Translations under genes and position numbers: made by a program
Origin: Chaetomium olivaceum
Lineage: Eukaryota > Ascomycota > Sordariomycetes > Sordariales > Chaetomiaceae
Direction: 5' to 3'
Length of the DNA: 64,000 bases
Assembly (NCBI GenBank): GCA_039881045.1
Contig: JAYWVB010000006.1
Span: 310,001 to 374,000, forward strand
Shown: positions 10,840 to 22,115 of the stretch, piece by piece
Layout of the letters: each line of letters opens with the position of its first letter
Numbering within the stretch: the stretch's first letter is position 1
The notes under the pieces: generated by a model
Seen by the model: only the letters and a program-made list of their open reading frames with translations
The model's database searches: none
What the model was told of the DNA's origin: nothing

Positions 10840-13800
10840 ATGGCTAGCCTCAGCTTTATAATGGATGTCAACGAGGACCACCCTCCTAGGACCCGGTCCC
10901 CTCTCAATAAAAGGGCTAGGGCCGCAAACCACTTGACCAGTGCCGGCCCGCTCCAAGAGACACCCCCCAACCCAGAGGTAAACCCAAAACATGTCATTGA
11001 TCCCGGCCCGGCCACCACCGAGCAGTATATCAACCAGGCCACCTCCGTTGGCCCGACCAAACGGCGCGGTACTTCGTCACGCGGTCCTGGTCCCGCCGCA
11101 GCAGCAACAGCCCAGGTAGAAATAGGACCCCGGACGCAAACCAACAACATCACTGCCTCGCCCTCGACCCCGTCTTCGCCGCCTCTGTCGGGGTCTACTA
11201 CCCGCAAATCGACACGCCAACGGAGCATCACTAGCAGTGACTCGATGGACCGGCCACGGTATGCCTCGGCCGCCTCGCCGTCGTCTATGCCCGGGCCGCA
11301 AAGACCCATGCCTCACCATCCCGTGACGACCCAGTACACGCCCAGAATTACACCCAAGACCAAGCGGGTCAGCAAGGCAAAGAAGGGCCTGCCGGTTCAT
11401 GTCTGCGACATCTGTCGACCTCCGAAGGTGAGAAAGAGAAGCCGTTAGCTCATAGGCCGGCCCCTGCCAACCACTCTTATTCGTCGCGCTTGTCCTAACA
11501 TCCCGTGACAGACATTCACAAGGGCAGAACATCTAAGGTGAGAGAGAACCCAAAAGCCTCCACTGACGGCCGGCGTCGTTGATATCCCATCCCCTCTGAT
11601 TTTCATGCTGACCACGGCTCTACCTCTAGGCGACACCAACTTGGCCACGGAGAACCGCAATTCCAGTGCCCCGGTTGCGATAGGGCGTTCCACCGCGCCG
11701 ACCTGTTGTCGCGGCATCAGCAGAAGCAGTGCGTGTGCCATTTCTCTCCTATATGCGTTTATTTATGTACTTGTCCTGACCACGACCGCAGCGAGCATGA
11801 TGGCGACGACGTATCCAAGGCCGGATCCCCGCAGCATAGCCCGCGGCCGTCATCATCAGGCCTTTCTTTCCAGCCTCAGCATTCATCGCCAACGCCCGCT
11901 GGAACGACCGCCTCTCCCGCGGCCACTGAGATCCCGCGCACCCCCGGCATGGCCGTTGGGAACCAGCCCGGCTTCTCACATGCGACCCAGGACTTCCGTG
12001 GCGGCTACCCGTTCCCCCCAACCATCTCTATCGTCAACCCGGCGCAGTCGTCCTCGCTCTCGGGCTCCTATCACGACGGCCTAGGCGGCTACCAGCCCAG
12101 GGCTGATCCGCCGTCCATCTGTGTGGTCACGCACGGCCCGCAGTTCCAGTCCGATATGCCCGAACTCCCTGACGCCTCCCCGCTGCCCTCGTCTGCTTCG
12201 GATAGCACCACCTATTCGACGCCGGTATCAGACGCCTCTAGAAACCCAGGCCCTTGGGCGCGACACCGGTCGCCGTTTCCCAGCGCGACACCACGCGGTC
12301 TCCCGAGCTCTGGGCCAGGACTCGAGGCAAGCTCATCCTACGCCGATCCTTCATTCATGAACCCCTACTCGGACCACCGCCAAGGCACGGATCCTACCTT
12401 TGATGGGAGGCTCAACGTACCTTCGTCCATGGGATACGCCGCAGCCGGCGCCGGACACCACCACACTACTTCGAACGGCACGATCCGGGCGCACCAGCAC
12501 CAGCACAGCAGCTCTATTTCTTCCCTCCGCGGCCAGTCGCCGCCCCTGGATGCCTCGTCTCACGGGCCTTCGGGGGTCATCTTCGCGCCCGTTTCTCATC
12601 CCGGCCATCTCGACTCGGCGGTGGACCTCAGTCGCCGGAAGAGGCTCATCCATCATGACCTAATGGACTCACACGTGGCTATGGATCTCGGGCTATCCGT
12701 CGGATACGCTGCGGCAAGTCCGGGAACCGATAATGCTAGTCATAGTAGCGACATGGTTCCGGAGCTTGACCTGGCTTTTATCGGCGGGTGTGCTTTGCCG
12801 GGGCCCCCTTCCATCACCATCCGCTGCCGGGGCCGGTCCGCGCTGCCATCCCCCGGTACATCGATGTCTACTGGGCCCAGGTCGACCCCATCCTGCCGTT
12901 CATCCACTACCAATCGTTCCAAGATGGCTCGGAGGATGTACTCAAGTGCGCCATGGCTGCCGTCGCCACGCAGTACCTCGACAACAGAGAAGACCGTACT
13001 CGGGGAAACCAGCTGCACGAGTTTGCATGGCAGGAAGTGAAGCGGGTGAGTGGCGGACCCTGAGGAGGAACCACCCCCTCCTTCTCACCCCTCCCCGGTA
13101 TTCCAAGATGACGCTGACAGCCATCCTCACCCATGGCAAACAGATACCCCAATGGAGCCTCCAAACGATGCAGGCTATTCTACTCTGCGAGTATTTCGCC
13201 CGTTTCCGAGGCCGCAAAGCCGTCACACGACCCTCGAAGCCGTTCGAGTCTCTGTATTCGAGGGTGAGTGCTTCACGGTCCTTTACTATGCCGCCGTCCT
13301 CTGCCCTTGCCGAGGACGTCAACGGCCTTTGGCTCGTCGACACATCTGCTTGGTCCCCTGCCTCTTCCCCCGCGTCTTCTACTTCTTCCCTTTGTGATGC
13401 TGCGACGCCCACGTCCAGCACCATGTCTCCTTTCGCGCTGCGCCATCTGAGCCCGCTGCAGACCGCTCCCTGGGGCAGTTTCCCATCTTCGGGTCCGGTC
13501 CGTCGTCGGCTGCTTCTTCTCCCTTTGGAACCACTTTTGCTTCTTCGGATCCGTCGTTGGCTTTTGCTCTCCCCCGTTCTATGGGGGGTAATCTTAATCC
13601 TAATCTTCCTTCTGCTTCTTCACCGTCTTCTCCTTATTCTCGGCCCCGAACACAGCCATCATCATGGTCCGCTCTCTTTGCGCCCGACCGTCCAAGCCCG
13701 GTGTCGACCACGGCAACTCCTTCTCTTTCTCTCGCGGCTCCCCTTCTTCAGGCTCCCGGACAAGCATACTCACACCGTGATTTGAACCAACAGGTCCTGT

Positions 13801-15471
13801 CTCAGAACACGGCCCTCCTGGACCACGCCCTGCTCGCCGTCGAGCAGCAGCGCCTCCCCTCCCTCCATGACCGGTGGCGCGCCTGGGTCGACACCGAGTC
13901 GCGCCGCCGCCTCCTCGCCACGTGCGTGTTTGTTGATGGCCACGCCGCCATCTACCAGCAGCAGCGGCGCTCGCAGGACGCCGAGGTTGGAGGCGCGATG
14001 CAGCCGATCCCTCTTTTGGGGCGAACCACCAAGCCGTGGGAGGCCACCTCGGTCGAAGAATGGGCCAACACGGTTGGGGCCGACCCGGGATCGCTCGAGC
14101 CTGAGCACGTCCCGCCCCTCGAGCACCTCACCCGCGAAGACGTAACCAGCCGCACCCCCACCGACCGCATCATCATCCTCAGCGTTCTTGCGCAGCGTCT
14201 ACCGCGCCGTCAACGCCCGCCCCGACATCCTCCATCTCGGCCAACAACTCCCCGGCGCCGGAACTCGACCCCCACTCCCACCACCACTTCAGCAACCAGT
14301 TCAACAACAACCCCGACCAGCACCACAACCAGCACCACCACCAACCCCAACACCACCACCACCAACACCACTACCAACCCCACCCCTCCCACCCCCCGTC
14401 CCACTCCTCCTCCTCCCACCACACACCCCCCACCACCAAAAACACCACCACCAACAACCATACCCCGAAACAACAACCCCCTACCCACACGACCCCGAAA
14501 CCCTCATCGCCACGCTATTCCCGCACTGCCCCACCGCCAACACCTACCTCGCACTGCACCACACCCCGCTGCGCGACCTCCTCGCCGTCGGCGGCGATTC
14601 CTGGGTGTTTTCCCAAAAAGTCCTCCCCGCAACATCCTTCCACGAGCACCAGAAGCGCGTAAGGGGGTGGGTCACGGTTAGCGGGCCGCCGTTTTGTTCG
14701 CTCACGGCTACGCCTACGCCTGCTTCTGTTGCTGCTTCTTCGTCTTCTGGGGAGGTGGCGGGTGGGGATGGGGGTGGTGGTGGTGGGAATGGTGGTGGTG
14801 CATCGGGGGGTGGGGTGTTGGCGGGGTCGGGGTTGAGTGTGTTAAGGGCGACGGTGTATGCGGCGAGGGCGGTGCTGGCGTTTTTGGAGCGTCTGCCGGT
14901 TGGTGGGGGTGCGGGGTATGTTGAGGGTGGTGGTGGTGGTGATGGTGGGGAGGGGGAGAGGGAAGATGGTGGTGGTGGTAGTGGTGGTGGTGGCCCGGCG
15001 TGGTCGCAGGATATGTCGGATTATTGGGCCATGTATGTGTGCGCGCTGATTGTTTGGGCGTTTGTGCACCCTGCCCGTGGTGGTGGTGGTACGGATGGTC
15101 AAGGTCAGGGCCAGGGCCAGAGTGGTGCTGGAAGCAGTAGCGGCCGGGGCCGCAGCGCGAGTGGCGCCCCTGGTGGTTCTGCCGGAAACGGGAGCGGGGG
15201 GAACAGTCCCGCTCTCACGCCGAACGCTGCTGCTGCTGCTGCTGTGGCATCGGATGAGGAGGCCGTTGCATGGCTGCGGATGGTGGCGGCCGAGGGCGTC
15301 AGGCTCGAGGATGTCGTGCGCGTCCGCGGCCGGCGCGAGGCGTTCGGGGTGGTGGGGTTGGTCAGAAAAAAGTTGGAGAGCGACTGCGTTGGCGGGAGGA
15401 GCAGGCTCTACGTGGATGCCGTTGGGGTGCTGAGGAAGCTGGAAGACGACCCGGGGCGGAAGTGTTTCTGA
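10840..15471 (+). CDS. C2H2 zinc-finger regulator with fungal-specific TF domain
   Basis: Probable nuclear transcription factor of the AmdX-like class. Exons that splice cleanly: 10840-11427, 11512-11537 (26 nt), 11630-11728, 11792-13045, 13144-13263, then 13419 to the stop. Two adjacent fingers are assembled across three introns: HVCDICRPPK + TFTRAEHLR + RHQLGH, and FQCPGCDRAFHRADLLSRH completed to QQKH by the third intron. A long Ser/Pro-rich linker precedes the fungal TF domain (PRYIDVYWAQVDPILPFIH, then LQTMQAILLCEYF and RWRAWVDTESRRRLLATCVF). The C-terminal part includes YLALHHTPLRDLLAV and a final VGGRSRLYVDAVG block. The frame must change near 12770-12830 and again between about 14180 and 14500 without a convincing intron, so the model there is uncertain. 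Regulatory targets cannot be read from sequence. Confidence 0.8.
14230..14490 (+). repeat. CCA/CAC-rich low-complexity tract
   Basis: About 260 bases made almost wholly of C and A inside the last exon of the C2H2 regulator. All three forward frames are open. One reads as a His/Asn/Gln-rich linker and one as Thr/Pro-rich. Codon-ending bias (C in third position) favours the His- or Thr-rich frames over the Pro/Leu-rich frame used downstream. Confidence 0.8.
14740..15000 (+). repeat. GGT/GGG-rich low-complexity tract
   Basis: G- and T-rich DNA encoding poly-Gly/Ser segments in the last exon of the C2H2 regulator. It is broadly the reverse complement of the CCA tract about 250 bases upstream. 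Confidence 0.8.
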
Positions 15472-16379
15472 GCAGGCCATCGTCGCACTCAGTTTATCCT
15501 GTCTCGCTCGTCAGATCCTCGGAACCCTCACCATCACTTCCTCCAGCCGACCTCCCTCGCCACCTCGCTCTCCTCGACGCGCTCACCGGAAAACACCAAC
15601 ACACACCACGCTCATACTGGACACCGGGCGCAACGACAACTACGCGGCTTCTCAGCCCCTTCAGCTTTCGCTTCAGCTGTTTCCTTCTCAGGGCTCACGA
15701 TTTTCACTCGTTTTCAACAATCTCAACCACCCATGGATTTAATGGATAAGCATAGATAGTATACAGGATGATGTGGCTTTTCTTTTCTTCTTTGTTATTT
15801 TCTATCTAGTAGGGCATTTTCGGGTTGGGTCACGGTCAAGATACCTCGGGACGGAAAAGGGGGGTTGTTTGGTTGAGTCCAGTCCTTTCCACATATTTCC
15901 AGGGGACGACCTTTTCTCGTCTCCTTTTTTCTGTTTGTATTGTACCTGTACTATTTTCTTGTTTCGAGTTTCTGTTTTGCACATGTACTTTTATATAACC
16001 CTAAAGGGCTTGGAAGGCGATGTCATGAGATAAGATAATCTAATGATAGAACGAGATGGGACGGTTGTTGGGAAACGCATTGAATACGGAAGCGCGGACG
16101 GAAGCAATATACTGGGACGCTTTTCATCCAGGACAGATACTATTCTATTAGTGCTCAAACTTGGTGGTGTTTGACATGGCCAAGCATGTCCTACTTTAAC
16201 TGTCTAGCAACCGTTGCTTTTCCCCTCTACACGTCTTATGTGGTATCCCCCAAGCGCCATGTGTTAAACACGCACCCCGTTCCCGAGTTGATCAAAATGA
16301 TGCCCCAAGCTACCCCGGCTGAATATAACGCCGATAATTGAAACTATTAATGAAGAGGTGTGAACCGTTCTACTTGCTT
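15472..16379. other. Convergent intergenic region
   Basis: Holds the 3' ends of the C2H2 regulator (+) and C1-THF synthase (-). It becomes T-rich from about 15770. No gene seen. Confidence 0.6.
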
Positions 16380-19300
16380 TTAAAACAAGCCGTCAATCTC
16401 ACCCGTCTCGACATCAACATCAACATTGAGGTAACCGGGGGCGGTAGGTAGGCCAGGGATCGTCTGGATGTCAGCAGCCAGAGCGTAGAGGTAACCGGCG
16501 CCGGCGGCCATGCGCACGTCCCGGATGGGTACCGTAAAGCCAGTCGGGGCACCCTTCAGGTCAGGGTCGTGGCTGAGCGAGTACTGCGTCTTGGCAATGC
16601 AGATCGGCAGATTGCCAAAGCCCTGGCGCGTGTACGTATCAACCTTCTTTTGCGCGAGCTCACTGAACTCGACAGCAGCGGCACCGTACATGTCACGGGC
16701 GATCTTCTCAATGCGCTCCTGCACGGTGCCTTCGAGGCTGTAGAGCAGCTTGAAATCCTTGGGCAGCTCGGCGGCGGCGACGACAGCGTTGGCAAGGTCA
16801 ACAGCCCCCTTTCCACCTTCAGCCCAGTGATTAGCCAGGACGGCATCCACGGCGCCAGCCTTGATGGCTGCGTCACGGACGACGTCGATCTCAGCCTGCG
16901 TGTCGGTAGAAAACTTGTTGATCGCGACCAAGACCGGCACGCCGTATGACCTGGCGTTGGCGACGTGCTTCGCCAGGTTGACACAGCCCTTGCTCAGCAC
17001 CTCGACATTCTCCTCCCGGTACACAGCATCGAGCGGAGCGCCGGGCGAGATGGGTGGGCCGCCTCCGTGGACCTTGAGGGCGCGGATGGTGGCGACCACG
17101 ATAACCACGTCCGGGATGAGGCCCGAAGTACGGCACTTGATGTTGAAGAAACGCTCCCCACCCATGGTAAAGTCGAAACCAGCCTCGGTGACAACGAAGC
17201 CGGCCTTGGCCGAGTGGTCCTCATCCGGCTCGGTGCCTGTAAGCTTCAACGCCATCTTGTCGGCCAGGATAGAGCTGTTACCAATGCTGATGTTGGCGAA
17301 GGGTCCCGCGTGCACGAAAACGGGAGTGCCCTCCAGACTCTGCATCAGGTTCGGCTTGATAGCGTCCCTCATCAGAGCTGTGAGCGCGCCACCGGCGCCG
17401 ATGTCGTCACAGGTGACAGGGTCACCGGCCCTCGAACTGGCAACGACCATCCGGCCGAGACGCTCCCGCATGTCACCCAGGCTGGTGCTCAAGGCCAGAA
17501 TGGCCATGCACTCACTGGCCACAGAGATATCGAACCCAGTCTGGCGGCTGTGGCCCTTCTCAGTCGGCGCGTTTCCGACGACAATGCCGCGCAGGTGGCG
17601 GTCGTTGACATCGAGAACGCGGCGCCAAGTGATGGTCTCCGGGTCAATGTCGAGACGAGCAAAGCGAGTGATTTCGCCTGCGGTCAACGAGTCCGGATCC
17701 GTCTTGTCAATGCCCAGCTTTTTCAAACGGCGAAGCATGACAGGCGAAAAGGCTCGCTTGCCACCCTTGGCAGGGACCAGCCGCCTATAAAGAGCAGTGT
17801 CTTTCTGGGTGTTCTCGTGGAACATGCGAGTTTCGATGGCCGCCGCAAGCAGGTTGTTCGCAGCAGTAATGGCGTGAATATCACCAGTCAAATGCAGGTT
17901 GAACTCATCCATGGGAATGACCTGGCTGTAACCGCCGCCAGCGGCGCCACCCTTGATTCCGAACGTCGGGCCCTGGCTGGGCTGCCGCACGTTGGCAAAT
18001 GTGACGCGACCAACATGCGCCCCCAAGGCCTGGGCGAGACCCATTGTCGTCGTCGACTTGCCCTCGCCCAGAGGTGTAGGAGTGATCCCTGTGACAACAA
18101 CATAGCGGCCATCCCGACGGTGGGCGAGGCGCTTCAGCAGATCGAGATCGACCTTGGCCTTGTAGGCGCCGTATGGCTCCAACTCTGAGGGTGTGATACC
18201 AATCTCCTTGGCAATTTGGGTGACGGGTTTAGGCGCCTGCGCCCTGGAAATGGCGATGTCGGACGGAACAGGGTCAAGAAGCTTGAGGTGCAGCGGCAAA
18301 ATGTGCCTCTGCTTTTCCACTTCAAACGACTGGGTTGCGGCATCGACAACGTTCTGGAGAAGCATAGCGACGGTCATGGGGCCGACACCTCCGGGGACTG
18401 GAGTGATGTGGGAAGCAACCTGGGAGGCCGACTCGAAGTCGACGTCACCCACCAGACGCTGGCCCGACTTTTTGGTGGCATCGGGGAGGTAGTTGGTTCC
18501 CACGTCGATGACCACGACCCAGGCTTGAGCTGCTCGCCCTTGACAAAGCCCGGCTGCCCAATGGCAACGACGAGTACATCGGCATTCTTGAGATACTGAT
18601 CCAGGTCCTTGGTCTTGGAGTGGCAGACGGTGACGGTGGCATCGGCATTCTTCAGGAGATAGCTGACGGGGCTGCCGACAATGTCACTCCTGCCCAGAAC
18701 CACGGCGTTCTTGCCAGCCAGTTCGACGCCCGCCTCCTGGAGAAGCACCATAACACCCTTGGGAGTGCAAGGGATGAAAAAGGGGCGCCCCCCACGCTTG
18801 GCTAGCTCGCCGATGTTGTGGGTGCCGAAGCCGTCGACATCCTTCTCGCCAGCCAGCACGGCCGAGGTGACATTGTACTCGGAAACGTGTTTTGGCAGAG
18901 GCAACTGCACTAGAATGCCGTGCACTGCTGGGTCGTTGTTGAGGGCGACAACACGGGAGATGAGCTCGGCCTCGGTGGCGGACTCTTCGAACTTGATCAG
19001 CTCGCAAGCAATGCCACACTGGAGGGAACAAGGTTAGCACCGGCATACATGTTAATGATGGGGGTTAGCCGTATGTAGCGGGCAGCGTACCTCCTCGGCG
19101 GCCTTCAACTTCATGCGCACATAGGTGGCTAAGGGTTATTCAACGTCAGTACCTTGCTTCTACCATGCCGTTATGCGCATGTGCTATGGCGGGGTAAAAT
19201 AGGTGGGGGATCTCATGATGGCGGGAGCTTACATGAATCGGACCGGTCACCCACTGCAGCACTTGGTGGTTAGTTTAGTCACAATATTGGACCATATTAG

Positions 19301-19464
19301 GGCCCTGCCTTGAGCCTGTGGCGGGATGCAACGCACGCACCTTGGATGATCTTGAGGGACGGTTGGAACCGCGGGTTGACACTCTTCTTCTCTGCAATCT
19401 CGGCGTGCAGGCGCTCGCGCACCTTCCGGGCAATCGCCGTTCCGTCAATCTTCGTCGCGGCCAT
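16380..19464 (-). CDS. ADE3: C1-tetrahydrofolate synthase (trifunctional), frame broken near 18518
   Basis: Methylene-THF dehydrogenase / methenyl-THF cyclohydrolase / formate-THF ligase, which interconverts one-carbon folates for purine and methionine synthesis. Exons on the minus strand: 19464-19341, 19253-19233 (21 nt), 19128-19091, 19018-16380. The spliced start MAATKIDGTAIARK leads through IIQVGDRSDS and TYVRMKLKAAEE (catalytic lysine) and GRSDIVGSP into the dehydrogenase fold. The ligase domain has the P-loop TPLGEGKST and continues to the end, EIDGLF. Expected length is about 940 residues. The exon sum is one base short of a multiple of three because conserved KPG and VVVIDVGTNY lie in different frames near 18518. 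Both sides are conserved, so no intron fits. The reading frame is also open upstream of the chosen ATG to 19992. Confidence 0.93.
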
Positions 19465-20940
19465 GACTGCTGCCGAACTGGAGAAGGTCCTGAGAACAGT
19501 CGTGGACGGGATGTGGTGAGGACGGAAAAGAGCGTTGGTGTGACTCCTCGAACTCTTGGTGTTGTTCCCGAGGATTGGGCCCGAAACTGATGGAGCCCAG
19601 CGATTTGGTGGGGGGCAGCGCGGGGCAGCGGAGCTTACGGCAGCCGAGAGAAACCGCCGAAAGTCGGCTGCTGGACTGTTGACTTCCCCTGAGTCACATG
19701 CTGTTGCCGCCGTAGTTGCGGCATCGTGAGCGGCGGTGCGCAGCGAGCACTTTTCCGGCCGGAGGGTCGTCAAATTCCTGCCATTCGGAATTCCAGAGTG
19801 ACTCGATTGGGGTCGGTTTGTAGTTGGCGAGCGGCGTGATAGCCTGGTTGTCGATCCAAGTCCGGGGCCCGGAACCTTTTGGGTGAGTCGTGAAAGAGTC
19901 ATAGCACTTGTGACTCTGCCGTTCCTGCGGCTCCTACGGTGATTGTTTGATGACTCGTCTCTTCGGCGAGCAACGCCCTTCTCAACAATCAATTGGCTCT
20001 CAAGACACGAGCAGGAAGTCGTACAAGATCGGCCTGGGCCAACTGGATCCCTGCGGATTAAAAGGAATCTGGTGGTGGAGAGAATTCGGCTGAGTCACGC
20101 CTGGCTCAAAGGTCTTGTTCTTTCATCCGGGGCCGGGGATCATGGGGGAGAAGCTACGGTTGAGAGAAACGACACGAGAAGGGACAGAGGGACGTTAATA
20201 AAACAGAAAACCGATCCATACCGACGGACGACCACGTTGCGTCCTTGGCCCGGGTGTTTGGTGCCCGTGCTATGGAAACTAACGGGTGTTTGAGTCTGTG
20301 GTCCGGGACCAAAAAGAAGTCCCTACCTTCTTTCAACCGCAATTGACAACTTTGACACGAGACTAGAACCGGTGCTGGTCTGCCGCGCCGGTAACGGAAA
20401 GGTGTCTGTTTCCAATGCTAAGAGCGTTGCATTGGAAGGCGGTCAAGCTCGCCACCATAAAGTTACGTATTTGGAAATGCTGGATCTAATGTTCCGGAAT
20501 ATCCGCTGTCGCCTGTCCGTCTGGTGGGCTGTTTGATGACAGGAGGCGGCGCAACTGTGTGGTTTCCATCGGCTCCGGTAAGGTGAGGTCGGTCTGAGTG
20601 ACTCACCTGAAAACAGAAAGCGGTCAAGGATCCTTGCGCCCCTCGCACCAGGCACCACCATGACTCCACACTCGCAGAATATCGAGGTGGGGCAGAATCG
20701 CCCCGCGATGGTTGGGGGGTGGCCTATCGGCGCCGCGCACAATCTGCGGAAAAATTACTGGGCGCCCAAATCAATCCGGCGAAAGAAGCCAACGCCCTGA
20801 AAGAAACGCCCCGCAATAGCTCGCAAAAGACGACCCGGTGCCGATAATAACTACCTGCACTTCCCTGCGGTGGACGACGAAGTTATTTCTCGAACGATAA
20901 TAAAGAAGACCCATCTTGACCGACCTTCAGTACCGCGAAA
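19465..20940. other. Divergent promoter region, C1-THF synthase / eIF3i
   Basis: About 1.5 kb between divergent genes. The 19465-19992 part is open in frame with C1-THF synthase and may encode an alternative N-terminal leader. Nothing else coding is supported. Confidence 0.55.
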
Positions 20941-22115
20941 ATGAGGCCTATCTTGTTGGCGGGCCACGAACGTGCCCTGACCCAAATCAAGTTGGTCGCC
21001 CTTGCAGTCCGATGGGGGAAAGACTGAGCTTGGATCTAACCTACTCGCTTTTTCGTAGATACAACCCCGACGGCGACCTTATCTTCTCAGTCTCGAAGGA
21101 TCAACAGATTTGCGTGTGGTTCGCGCACAACGGCGAGCGGCTCGGGACGTATCGCGGCCACCAGGGTGCCATCTGGACCATCGATGTCGACCCCACATCC
21201 ACCATCCTCGCTTCAGGGTCTGCCGACAACACAATCCGCCTCTGGGACATCAAGACCGGCAAGTGCCTTAAGACATGGGACTTCCCGACGGCCGTCAAGC
21301 GGGTTGAGTTCAACGAGGATGGCACCAAGCTGCTGGGCGTAACAGAAAAGCGCATGGGACACCTGGGCCATCGTGGTTCTGGACATCAAGGTCGACGTGG
21401 AGGCGGAGCAGAGCGACGAGAAGGTCATGACCATCGTATGCGATGAGAGCAAGGCCACAGTCGCTGGATGGAGTTACCTGAGCAAGTACATCATCGCCGG
21501 CCATGAGGATGGCTCCGTTTCCCAATACGACGGCAAGACGGGCGACCTGCTCTACAACATCCCCATCCACGAGCTCAACCAGCCAATCACGGATCTTCAG
21601 TGGTCGCAGGACAGGACCTACTTCATCACTGCCTCAAAAGACAAGACCTCCAAGGTATGTTTGAGCAATGAATGACCTCTCGAGGGAGAAGCGACTCGAA
21701 CGATTACTGACCTACCAATCCCCAGCTCATCTCCGCCAAGGACCTCGAAGTGCTCAAGAGCTACACGGCTGACACACCCCTCAACAGCGCGGCCATCACG
21801 CCGAAGAAGGAGTTCGTCATCCTCGGCGGCGGCCAGGCCGCCATGGACGTGACGACCACGGCGGCGCGGCAGGGCAAGTTCGAGGCGCGCTTCTACCACA
21901 AGATCTTCGAGGACGAGATCGGGCGCGTGCGCGGCCACTTCGGCCCGCTCAACACCGTCGCCGCCGACCCGACCGGCAAGGGCTACGCCAGCGGCGGAGA
22001 GGACGGCTACGTGCGCGTGCACGCCTTCGACAAGGGCTACTACGACTTCCTGTACGAGGTCGAGCGGGAGAGGCAGAACAGGCTAGCAGCGGCAGCGGCG
22101 GCCGCCAGTGCTTGA
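20941..22115 (+). CDS. TIF34: Translation initiation factor eIF3 subunit i (WD40), frame broken near 21360
   Basis: WD40-repeat subunit of eIF3, which binds the 40S ribosome during initiation in the cytoplasm. Exons: 20941-20990, 21059-21654, 21726-22115. The first exon encodes MRPILLAGHERALTQIK and splices to YNPDGDLIFSVSKD. WD repeats are visible at CVWFAHNGERLGTYRGH, SGSADNTIRLWD, AGHEDGSVSQYD and SKDKTSKLISAKD, and the protein ends in the family's late block RVRGHFGPLNTVA and SGGEDGYVRVH. The expected length (~345 residues) matches the family. Between EKRMG and IVVLDIKVD the frame changes by net +1 (one extra or two missing bases, about 21355-21372) with no possible intron. Expressed housekeeping gene; the break is more likely an assembly error than a real lesion. 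Confidence 0.93.

Noticed and set aside
14842..15480. 212-codon minus-strand ORF over the Gly-rich part of the C2H2 regulator
   Set aside because: Thr-rich shadow of GGT repeats.
16965..18188. 407-codon plus-strand ORF antisense to C1-THF synthase
   Set aside because: Shadow of a highly biased coding sequence; the minus strand carries all recognised motifs.
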